Shown in pieces: positions 46,501 through 56,434 of a stretch of DNA of 64,000 bases (position 1 is its first letter; every line of letters begins with the position of its first letter). Where the stretch lies: NCBI GenBank assembly GCA_025093985.1, contig JACAAK010000010.1, forward strand, positions 1,513,501 through 1,577,500, in the 5' to 3' direction. Position numbers and translations under genes: made by a program. The DNA is from Calvatia gigantea (lineage: Eukaryota; Basidiomycota; Agaricomycetes; Agaricales; Lycoperdaceae). Under the pieces are notes generated by a model, which was not told the DNA's origin, ran no database searches, and saw only the letters and a list, made by a program, of their open reading frames with translations.

Positions 46501-46809
46501 AGAAGTCCGATAGGTTACGAACCATTTGTTCATCACCTGGTCGAGAAAGGGCATAGCAGAGAAGCCATCGCCTACGTAGCTCGTTGTGATTCACCAAAGA
46601 GGGCTGATCTATATGTCGAATGCGGGGAGTGGCGTCTGGCGGGAAAGGAATGCAAAGATCGTGGTGATAAGGTCAAATTGGAGTACGTTCCTCTGACGTT
46701 GTGCTGCCAGCTGCTGAATCTAACAGAACTTTACAGAGAGATCCGGAAGAAATGCCCCAATTCCGTGATCCTCCGGGAACTAGAACAAATTTCTCAGTCT
46801 ATGAAGTAA
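43581..46809 (+). CDS. VPS16: Vacuolar protein sorting protein VPS16 (HOPS/CORVET core subunit)
   Basis: Vps16 is a core subunit of the HOPS and CORVET tethering complexes at vacuole and endosome membranes and pairs with Vps33. Thirteen exons join without a frame error to about 865 residues: 43581-43895, 43953-44208, 44267-44645, 44697-44791, 44840-45042, 45094-45221, 45271-45580, 45639-45747, 45800-46014, 46065-46145, 46198-46373, 46425-46682 and 46737-46809. The N-terminal half is the beta-propeller-like Vps16_N domain ([48 protein letters not shown]). The C-terminal half is the helical Vps16_C domain ([119 protein letters not shown]). The seventh intron (45581-45638) starts with GC, not GT (GCAAGT). 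An intact gene of this length shows that this part of the sequence is reliable. Confidence 0.93.
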
Positions 46810-46812
46810 CAC

Positions 46813-47262
46813 TTTATCATATCTTTCTCCTTGCTCCAGCGACCGTCAAACTTAATCCATTTTGTTGCTATGATTTATGCTTGTCATGCCGCCACGGAAC
46901 ACAGCAAGCGGGTGATCTATGAAATGCTTTCTCTTGCCAACAGTCTTTTTCAGCAGCAATACAACAACCCGCAGAATGATATTAACTTAATATCCCATGA
47001 CAATAAGAAACTAGAAAGGCTGCCACCTTGACTTTAGGGAGAGGTGAGCAGGGGAAGGTAATAATAATCACGGGGGATCGGGTTACCGTGAAGTAAAAAG
47101 ATGAGATATCAGAATGAGTGACAAGAAACGGTGAAACCGGAGACAGTGCGACATGCCATGGGGGTTGGCAAGCGGCAATGCACCGAGGCCTATGTTTATG
47201 AAACAAAAGAGCGAGACCAGAAGGAGTGGTGAGATAATGAAGATGTTGGGGAGAGTGCTGTG
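46813..47262 (+). repeat. ~450-bp repeat, copy A
   Basis: Begins TTTATCATATCTTTCTCC three bases after the VPS16 stop and ends GAAGATGTTGGGG..GTG.TGTG. It matches copy C (52192-52644) at roughly nine of ten or more bases and copy B (51668-52141) more weakly. It has no terminal inverted repeats and no open frame common to all copies. Confidence 0.85.
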
Positions 47263-47274
47263 TACTCCTACATC

Positions 47275-47468
47275 ATGTCCGCGTACAGGCTCATGGCGGA
47301 GACCTCACGTGCATCGCATGGAACCACGCTGTAACCGACCCATTCATGTTGGCTTTCGGCAGCCACGATGACACCATACGTGTTTGGACCAAACCGCCCA
47401 ACTGCCTCGATATACCTTATGATGATCACATTTTCGATCATATTGGCCACGAGGATGATTAGTCGCTC
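47275..47468 (+). pseudogene. WD40-repeat fragment (C-terminal end of a WD40 protein)
   Basis: The frame reads HVRVQAHGGDLTCIAWN, then DPFMLAFGSHDDTIRVWTKPPN and an acidic tail ending at a TAG near 47466-47468. This is one WD40 repeat (GH...D...FGS.D.TIRVW) with the end of a protein behind it. No upstream repeats are found: the sequence before it is repeat copy A. It is therefore a detached gene end, perhaps cut off when the repeat arrived. Confidence 0.55.
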
Positions 47469-47974
47469 GAGCAGTCCGCACGCGGACTTGGCACTCTTCA
47501 GCTTCAAATCCGAGGGTCCGGATTTAATATATACCGGGAGGGTGAAGAGCCCCAGAGTGATTTCATTCATTTTGTCAAACCCAAGTGACTCTCTGATGCT
47601 CAAACTCCGCTGAGGTCGAACGAGCTTCACAAACGACTATATATGACTTTTGGCTTCTTGGACGACTTTTGATGATTTTATGGTGGATCTTGCTGAGATG
47701 TTTTCAGACTCGTTAAATACCGTTCTCATTTGATTCCGGAAATCACAACACAACCCTAGATTTATATTTTCATTTTTTTCTGAGGCATACGTTAAGGTCG
47801 TATCGTTCATACAACTACTTGGAGAACCGCCTTATAATGGATCGGTCCTTGTTTACTTCTACCACATTTGTATTTCTTTTCCCCTTTCTCAAACATACCT
47901 GGGCAATTGGACAACAAATACGACATCTGTTCCTTTAGCGTACGCTAGTGGTTTCCGAACATCTAGCACGAGAT
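47469..47974. other. Spacer downstream of the AA9 gene
   Basis: About 500 bases holding the 3' flank of the AA9 gene (minus strand). No gene recognised. Confidence 0.4.
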
Positions 47975-49123
47975 TCACCCGCGCCAGACGGCCTGTGAAA
48001 TAATGGGATGAGCACAGAATTTGTTTGAGTAATTCAACGCTTACGGGTCCTGGTTGAATATAGCTGGTCGGAATGGCTAGGAAGACATTCAATGTATTGC
48101 AACAGAAGTAACAGAGGAAGGCATACGGTAATAAATGTTGATAAGGATTCCGGGCTCCTGTTCACATTCAAAGCCAACTTAGCAGAGAAATCCCAAGATA
48201 TCGCAGTCCACCCACATTGCCAGTGTAGGAGCCGGGAATGGACACGAGAGGACCAGGCCTGCCACTGCCACCACCAGTAACATTGATCTGACCACAACTG
48301 ATGTAGAATTGAGCTGGCAAGGTCTGTCAGGATCACAATCGAAACGATGCATTAAACCGCAAATGACTTACCGCCGCCATAGAAAGCCGCGTCGTGCAAA
48401 GCAATAGCCTCCGTGCGAACGAGATATTGGCCAGAAGGAAGTGAGTTTGGAAGGGTGAAATTGACGGTGTCCATGGCTAAAAAAGTGGGCACCAGTCAAC
48501 AGTGGGGCTGGGCTAACAGGTCAGAGAGCATACTGGTCGATGGCCAGGAGACGGAAGTACCCCCGTTGGTGACGGCGGTAATCTCATGTACCTTGAACCA
48601 GACTGCGCCACTACCGTCCCAGTTGGTCATGTTGCCAGGCGCCTTGGCCATGTAGACGTTCACGACCTTGGGAGGATTTCAACACCCCTTCGGTTGACAG
48701 ATGATATCATTCACTCACACCAGCATGATACATAAGGCCATCAGCTGCAATGCCGATTTGCGAACCAGCAGCGACAATGATGGTGCTAGCGCCTTGCAGA
48801 TGTTGTGAATCGTAGCAGCGGAAGTCAGCGCTATAGACGTCCGTTACCTGAAATATGTGACAGTCGTTAGTTTCCAGTAGTTAAGCCACTAGCCCCGGCA
48901 AATTAAAACACATACAGGGTTACGGTCGTAGTGGTTATTTGTCATACGGACATTGACCCAATCACCAGTTCTGACACCATTTACGACGAGGGCAGGGAAG
49001 GTGTCTGGGAAGGGTGATGTGTAAGTAGGTGCCTGCGTAGGAAATAGAACGCCAATGCGCACAGTGGGGAGCGACAAGAGGCGCAAGAGAAAGCAAGAGA
49101 CCAAGAAACAAGGGCTTGAACAT
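47975..49123 (-). CDS. AA9 lytic polysaccharide monooxygenase
   Basis: AA9 enzymes are secreted copper enzymes that break cellulose and related glycans by oxidation. Nine exons (49063-49123, 48916-49004, 48719-48847, 48534-48666, 48372-48476, 48216-48313, 48127-48157, 48045-48076, 47975-47992) give 231 residues. A signal peptide [19 protein letters not shown] is followed by the mature N-terminus [11 protein letters not shown]. The His codon ends exon 1, and the first intron (49005-49062) separates it from the Tyr codon, so correct splicing sets the N-terminal copper-binding His. Next come [43 protein letters not shown] with the second copper His, [46 protein letters not shown] with the axial Tyr, [26 protein letters not shown] and stop. 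There is no CBM1 module. A decayed paralogue lies at 50330-50670. Confidence 0.92.
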
Positions 49124-50329
49124 CACGACTCAGCTTTTTAGGACGAATTGACCTGAAGCAGATAACCCCTTATCCTAAAGTCTTTTATACTCACTAGACC
49201 AGACTTCCTTCCATAGAAATCACATAGGAGTCGCGAGCATAACTCGTGCTACCAGTCAGTCAAGAGAACCAAATAGAAGCTGACGAGGAGTGCAACACGA
49301 GATTCGATGCCATGGCGTGCCGGTGACCTTATGGTCTCGTAGCGGAAAAATACATTCCTTCTGTGTCTCGCGTGTTCGCGCGAAAGGTGCCGTCGACGGT
49401 GTGGGCGTATCCATGTCGGCGCAAGGCGTCTGAAGAGCTGAACAAGACAATCGGAGTAGCAGGCAATCCTGGGGGCTGGCTAGGGCTAAATATAGCACAT
49501 GTTGTCTGAAGGCAGAGAAATGCATGCTCACCTCCACTCTCGACCGCGTGGAGTTCTGATTATTTGATGTTGTCCACCAATCCATGGGGTCTTCTTTTGA
49601 TGTAGTATGACTGTCTAGCCATGACATTTGTCAACTGAAACCACATATTATTCGGCGCCGAAGCTGTCTAACCTCCAGATGAGATTAAAGGTGAGTTGTT
49701 TATCCCCTCACCACCCAAACAAGCCGCACTTAATTGCACACTCGCTTATGAGCAAAATAAGTTCACGAAGGAACGAAGAAATGCGGGGTATAGGATTCTG
49801 AGTTGACTGGGGTGCCCCACAAAAGTGAAAGTTGATCCGATATTGTGGCAACGGACTTCCGTCTGTTTCCCAAACAGCGTTTCGAGCACCCAAGGTCATC
49901 AAGGAAAGGTAAATCTTTACACGCGGTCGCCCGGAAAACTGAGGTACGAACAATAAGTAATCTAATTACGATTTACTCGTTGTCAGGCGGCGTACCCAGT
50001 TGCAGATAGTCTCATGGGCACATCCTGAAATATTTCAGCTTCGCTAGATAGCCCGAAAACAGAAGCGAGCCACGCTTATCCACAATTTTGAAAAGCTATA
50101 GGTCCAGGCTAGACCCAGCTCATGGGGACTGGGTCATAAGATAGTCACGAGAATTCCAGGTTCCTTGCGGGTGTAGACTGAAGAGTTGTGCTATGGGAAG
50201 CAGTGTTGAACTTTCTCTCAGCAGTGAATGTGCGTTTGGGTATACCACCTTGGAAAGTTGAAGGGCGGTCTATCTAGTGCGAAGGAGGTGTTGGTCGTTG
50301 GGTAAGTTCTTAGGGAGAGCGAAAGTAAA
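49124..50329. other. Spacer between the AA9 gene and its decayed paralogue
   Basis: Holds the upstream region of the AA9 gene; an AT-rich box TTTTATA lies about 60 bases upstream of its ATG. No other gene recognised in the remaining kilobase. Confidence 0.4.
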
Positions 50330-50670
50330 CGATCAGATATCTATTCGGAACACAGTCAGCTTGTGCGGAATTGTTTCGGAGGTACGAACGCACTCGCTGT
50401 TGCCGGGGAAGGAGACGGAGGTTCTGCCATTCGTCGCAGCTGGAATTTCATGGACCTTGAACCACACCTCGCCACTGCCGTCCTGGTTGGTGACACCTTT
50501 CAAATCCTGACTTTATAGACGTTGATGACACCGGGGTAGTACGGGTTGCCATTGACTCGGACACCAATGGTGGGTCCTGCTGTGACGGTGGCCATGGAGG
50601 CATTACCCTCTGCTGTTGTCAGCGGTATTACCACGCTTAATTGGGTCAGCGTTCGTAGGATCAACAACTA
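50330..50670 (-). pseudogene. Decayed AA9 monooxygenase paralogue
   Basis: On the minus strand MATVTAGPTIGVRVNGNPYYPGVINVY is followed, after a frame break near 50510, by [34 protein letters not shown]. This corresponds to the middle third of AA9 proteins. The position of the second copper-binding His reads Tyr (PYYPG where AA9 enzymes have YHPG or, in the intact neighbour, YHAG). Neither the N-terminal His exon nor the QFYxSC C-terminal part could be found nearby. It is a non-functional fragment from duplication of the same gene family. Confidence 0.75.
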
Positions 50671-51667
50671 CAGCGGCCCAGGGAGGACTGAGGAAACAGT
50701 CCAATGTGTACTAATATAAGCCAGTTAACGTCTTTGTTGAAGTGTCTTCGAACTTCAAGCTTCCAGTCAAGGCTATGATGTCGAAGGCAGCTATAACTAC
50801 CCCGTGAAGAGGCGGAGGTGGCAGCTCAGATGAGCCCTAACAAGTTATTGAAGCTCTGCCGTCTTGGGAGGTCCTTCTGTGGTTTTGGTTTTTTTGGGCC
50901 ATAGGTCTCCGGGCAACAATCTTTACACATTTTGGAGGAGGTGAAGGAATGGATTATGAGCCCCGGGCCGCGGCGGATTCTGAGATGTCGGGACGAAACG
51001 GTCAATTTTCAGGTGATGGAGGCCAATGGAGATAGACAATAGGCAGTTTGACGTCGAGCCGAGAGGGCAGGGGGCTGCTTGGGGCAAATTTTTTGGAACT
51101 AAGTGAGGCCCTGTTGGTTTCTCTAAATGGCACAACAGGGAATGCGGCCCATGGGACCAACTTCAAATTATTCCACGTTGACGTTCCTCGGTTTGCGTGG
51201 TGATTTTTGCTCATTTTCACTCCGCTCATCGCATGTGCTAGCGGGGCCGGTCGAATGGCAAGAGTTGAAGATGGTGGGATTCTACATTTTTAATACACGC
51301 AATAATTAGACACAAGACGTGTGGAGCCGTATCTACAACCAGACCCCCAGGCTATGCCCAATATCTATCTGTAGACCTCAGCGCAATATGTCATGAAAAA
51401 CGGGCGAAGAGAAGACTGGACCGATTCGCAGGGGATTGGAGAGTGCTAAACTTTTCCCGTTGGGCGCTGCTTGGAAAAGCAACAAATCTGGCAAATGGAT
51501 TGGTTACAATTTGGATTGGACAAGATCACTTTCCGGAAACCGCTTGGGGTCCGCTCGCAGGGTTGCCTAATGCTTGTCAGATGAAACAGGACGGGCCGCG
51601 TTAGAGAACGGCGTTCTCTGGGATGAGGTTGCCACATGGACCAATTTACTCGGCCAATGAAGTGACA
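50671..51667. other. Spacer, no gene recognised
   Basis: About 1 kb between the decayed AA9 fragment and repeat copy B. The missing 5' exons of the AA9 fragment would be expected here but were not found. Confidence 0.4.
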
Positions 51668-52141
51668 TTTTAACATGTTCCTCTCCTTGTTTAAGTATGT
51701 AGTCCTCAAATTCAATCCACCTTGTTACAATGATCTGTGAACGCCATGTCGCGACGGGACGCGGTCAAGTGGGTGGTCTGTGAAGACACTTTCTCTTGCC
51801 AACGGCCTTCTCCAACATCAACCAACAACCCACGGAATCATGCTCACTCGATGTCCCATCGCAATAAGAAACAACAAAGAACGCCGCATTAACTTTAGGG
51901 CTGACGAACATGGGAAGGTCATGGTGGTTGCAAGAAACGAAATTGCCGTGAAACAAAAGAAATATCATCAGAACGAGTGACAGGAAATAACGAAATCAGT
52001 GTCAGCGAGGAATGCCATGAGGATTGACAAATGGTAAATATACCAAAGCAGCGTGCCGAGACACATGTCTATGAGGCGAAAGTATGGAACCAGAAGGAGC
52101 AGGTGAGGTGGTAAAGCTGTTGGGAAGTTAACGGTGTTGTG
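51668..52141 (+). repeat. ~450-bp repeat, diverged copy B
   Basis: Shares with copies A and C, in the same order, ..CTTTCTCTTGCCAAC, AATAAGAAAC, TTTAGGG, CCGTGAAA, GTGACA, GGAATGCCATG and the final GTTGTG, with many substitutions and small gaps. It lies directly before copy C, so B and C form a tandem pair. Confidence 0.65.
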
Positions 52142-52191
52142 AGCGGATTTTATTGGGTTTCTTAACGAGCCGGGGACAATTTCTCAAAGAT

Positions 52192-52644
52192 TTTATCATA
52201 TCTTTCTCCTTGCTTCAGCAACCGTCAAATTCAATCCATTTTGTTACAATGTTTGATGAGTGTCATGCCGCCACGGAACACAGCAAGCGGGTGATCTATG
52301 AAATGCTTTCTCTTGCCAACAGTCTTTTTCAGCAGCAATGCAACAACCCGCAGTATGATATTAACTTAATATCCCATGACAATAAGGAAACTAGAAAGGC
52401 TGCCACCTTGACTTTAGGGAGAGGTGAGCAGGGGAAGGTAATAATAATCACGGGGGATCGGGTTACCGTGAAGTAAAAAGATGAGATATCAGAATGAGCT
52501 GACAAGAAAACGATGAAACCGGAGACAGTGTGACATGCCACGGGGGTTGGCAAGCGGCAATGCACCGAGGCCTATGTTTATGAGACAAGAGAGTGAGACC
52601 AAAAGGAGCAGTGAGACAATGAAGATGTTGGGGATAGTGTTGTG
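52192..52644 (+). repeat. ~450-bp repeat, copy C
   Basis: Closest relative of copy A at 46813-47262, in direct orientation about 5.4 kb away. The pair brackets the AA9 gene, its decayed paralogue and the WD40 fragment. It ends about 70 bases from the stop codon of the SYG1-like gene. Confidence 0.85.
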
Positions 52645-52717
52645 GGCAAAATTCTTGGATAAAATGACGACCCGAGGACGACGACTCGGGGATTTTGATG
52701 ATGAATAAATGAGCTTT

Positions 52718-55700
52718 CTAATTTCGACCCGTGCCTCGAGTGGGAGTTTGAGATCCGGAGTCGTCTCCATCATCGTCTTGGTCGCCGTTATGGCCCCCAT
52801 CAAACGCATAAGGGAGAGGAACTTCGCGTGTGACACGGTACTGATCCATGTTACCAAGATGTTCGTTCTCCAAACGATCTAGTTTTGCGGTCAACACGTA
52901 TAACTTTCTGAAAATTCCCCAACTTACAGAAGTTCCACTGCACTCTACGTAGCATCTCCAGGAACCCAACAATAAAAGACCTGAGAAGCATACTGGGACC
53001 TCTTTCTGGGATGTAAATTACCCAGGCAAATCGGATCAAGACGTTCGACACCTGAAAAATTTGAGTTGGTTGTGCACGAGGGATTAAGGGGACACGGGGC
53101 CCACAGTGGCTATGTAATATAGCTGCCCGCCGAAAATCAGTGTCCAATGGGATAAAGATAAAATTTCAGACCAACATATTTGTGATTGGAGTACCCAATT
53201 TCGTCACGAAGGAAGAAGTGTTTGGCATGGGGTCGAAGGAGGGACCAGTCCATTAACAAGTCCTGTGTACGGCGTCAGTAAGACCATTCCGATTCCAATG
53301 GTAGCAAGCATGACTTGCCCAGCTCGTGGCATATGCAGAGTAAAGGGTGTTACAAATCAGCCAGAACGCAAACAATGGATTGTAGTGCGTTTCTGCGATA
53401 GTGTCAGCCCTCGGACGTGGAACCGGGAGGATAGGACACGCCATACCCTGATGTCTCCAGAGGTAATAGAACAGATAGTTGACGATACCAGATCCATATT
53501 TTCCACCCTAAGCCAAAATGAGCGTCCAGTGTCAAAAGAGAGAAGGCGCTTACATTGATTAAATGAGTCACAAGGCCGGAATCAGCATAACGCTTTACAC
53601 TTTGAACAAGGCGGATCAACAAAGGCAGGGAAGCGAGCGCGAACGCCACGGGCCAATGGCCTGATCTACTGCTGCACGTATGCCAATCCTGTTGGAACCC
53701 TTCAACATAGACACACCCAAACATGTACAGATTGGATAGGGTAAAAATCAAACTGCAAAATTGGTCGCTGTACTCGATGTTTCAGGAGTTAAGCCTCTGA
53801 AATAGTTAATCTAGCTCACCCCAGCCAGAAATCAGCAAACTAAAAATGACATATCAGGTTCACCATTGAACGAATATAAAAGAGAGGAATGAACGCTCAC
53901 CTCAACACGCCTAGTACCCGAGAGGAAGAGCTTTCCGACACTCTTGAGCAACCAGAATCTCGAGGGACGAAACAAGACAGATATTGGGTTGAACAATGTC
54001 CCAGCAGTCAACCCAAGCCAAACGAGCGGCCATGTAGTTGGTGAAACGTGTGCTGATCCTATACGAGCAAACGATAACCAAAATGCATAGCAGAATGTCG
54101 CAAATAGAAAGGAAGGTGTCTAAGGAAAGTGAGTTCGTGTGATCATCGAACGTTAAATGAAGACCCCACCTCAAAATATTCTCGGTAATCAAGGCGGGTC
54201 CGTACGTCCAGTTCTGCCAGTGAAGAATGAAATTTAGGTGGAGTGTGTGCATGAGGGGAACAATGACATACCAAAAATGAAAGCATAATTAACCCGTGAT
54301 CGGGCCCAGACGAGCACGTTCAAACCAACCAGTAAGGAAAAGAAGACGGGTATGGATATCAGACCGTAGATAAAGAGCAAAGCGTCCCAAGCGGAGATAT
54401 CCTCGCGAGTCTGTTTCAAACAACCTACAAGGATATCGTTAACAAACTACTCCCAAAAAGTCAGGGGTGTCGCACTATTATAAATTCCAGCGGCGAGGGC
54501 TGGCACAGCGATCCCAATAAAAAATCCAGAGCGGAAAGTGCTGAAGTGGTGCGTTTTACTGCGAGCACCACCACGCAACCGAACCATGGCCTTTTTGAGG
54601 TCACCGCGAACTACATACGCAATCAATACAGTGACAATGGGCCATAGGACGGAAATTTTCACAGAATGCCTGAGCATACAGCTCTTGCATTTCCTTCATC
54701 ATGGTTCGAAGGGTTTTGTCTGATGCGAGTGCACTTCCGTCCACCTGAATGCCTTTGTGAAATGACTGTCGGGGCAACCTCCAAAAAACGATACCTTTTC
54801 GGTCATGTACTGCTCTTGGGCTCGAATCTAATGAGTGACGCAACTCAAAATCATAGCTACGTGGATAATCTTGAAACAGCGTACCTTGGTCACTTTCTCG
54901 AATTTCTTCAAGGCTTTCCTAAACCCTGTTAGATTGAGAATCTGTGTAAATCCATAATTGAATAATTCTCTTTTGCTTGCATTGCTACATATTACTGCGC
55001 ACTCGATAATTATGCAACAGTTCCAAACCCCTAGATAAGAATGCCGTCAGCATATCAGTGGCAATGCTCAACACGCCGCTTGAGGAGTGATTTGATCTCA
55101 CTCGACCCCTCTGGACTATTTATAGTAACAGACTTACCGGTAATGTTCAAGGACAGCTTTTTTCAGCTTCTTCTTCGCATATAGATAATCGTCCGGATCT
55201 GAGGTCAGGGGTATGCCACGCCTGCCAGCATCGTGGTTGCGGACACTATCTGTCTCCCTCTTTTCTTGATCCCCATCAGATGTGGGTACGGAGGGTGCCC
55301 CAGAACGAGCGGAACGCCACATGCCATCACTCTCAGCCACAGCTGTACCTCCCTGTAATGGATATTAGTTATGAGAGGGACGCACTTCACGAGCAATAGC
55401 TCACGACAGGCGTTCTTTGGGGTTCATCCTCGCTCGCCAGACGCTTCTGTCCAGATACCTCCATAGTTGCGTGAGGTCTTAGCTTAAGCTTGAGGGCGGT
55501 AGTGACTGCCGAAGTCCAAGAACTACCATGATCATTTGCTTGCTAAGGGAAACACTTGTAAGAACTATGCCGCAGTGCTATCAGTGACATACATGAACAA
55601 GTTTCCTGTGATCTTGGAGCTCACGTAGCTGATCTTGAAGCAACTGAGTTCGGAGCAGAAGTTCTTTTTCCCGAGCCGAATAGAAAGATTCCACTTTCTC

Positions 55701-56434
55701 CAGCTGTGTATCAAGGTACGTAAAGAAAGCGATTTCCTGCGGTGCCAGTTGGGCTAAGAGCTCGCGTAGAGGCAGGGGTGCCATGGGATTCGTCGTTCGT
55801 GATTGAGACCCGCTCACTTGTCAACATTTCAACCGGTGCGGCAAAGCTATGAGCCACGAAGGAAACTCACAACGGTTCGAAGAGCGACCTTTCGTCCATT
55901 TGATACTGGGAAGCCCTTGTTGGACAACGGAAGGTCTTCTACTCCATGTTGAAAGCCGTCGGCGACTGAGGGAAGGTCTACGAGCATTCGAGCTACTCGC
56001 TCCTTCCTGCTCGGATCTAGAAATGATATCTGCAGACGGGATCACCGAAAAACTCGACCCTGAGCGATCCTCCAAAGCTTGGTCCTCGCTGCGTACGTCG
56101 GAGGGACGCGATTCACTAGATGCGAGATTGACACGAGACGCAGAGGGAGATTCATCGAGGTCAAGACCTTCTTGGGCCCGGCGAACAGCGGTGATACGTT
56201 TTTTCAAGCCTCTATAATCACTAAGATAATTCCATCAGCCTAGTCTAAACAGAAGCGAAATAGAAACACACATGTAGGCTCGCTTCCATTCCGGAGTCTG
56301 GTAACAGTCAGGACAGTGAGCAAAGAAACGGAGCGACAACTACCTGGGTATCCTTTAGATATCTAGGTACATATAAGAAGACCCGGAAATCTCACATGCA
56401 CGTTGGAAGAGGGGACGCACCGTGCGAACTTCAT
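52718..56434 (-). CDS. SYG1: SPX-EXS domain phosphate transporter (SYG1/XPR1 type)
   Basis: The family exports phosphate or senses it through inositol pyrophosphates bound by the SPX domain. The ATG at 56432-56434 gives MKFAR; micro-exons then add YLKDTQ and TPEWKRAYI, joined to DYRGLKKRITAVRRAQEG, the basic start of an SPX domain. Later exons complete SPX (PQEIAFFTYLDTQLEKVESFYSAREKEL; DYLYAKKKLKKAVLEHYR; GLELLHNYRILNLTGFRKALKKFEKVTKQYMTEK; ALASDKTLRTMMKEMQELYAQ). Membrane helices and the EXS domain follow (WDALLFIYGLISIPVFFSLLVGLNVLVWARSRVNYAFIF; ELDVRTRLDYREYFE; LVWLGLTAG; FADFWLGDQFCS; RLVQSVKRYADSGLVTHLINGGKYGSG; DLLMDWSLL; VLIRFAWVIYI). The tail ends GSQTPTRGTGRN with the stop at 52718-52720. 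I can follow about 23 exons with no frame break. One intron in the EXS part begins with GCAAGT. Confidence 0.9.

Noticed and set aside
51127..51309. Possible N-terminal exons of the decayed AA9 copy
   Set aside because: Neither strand gives a signal peptide followed by His or any AA9-like residues.
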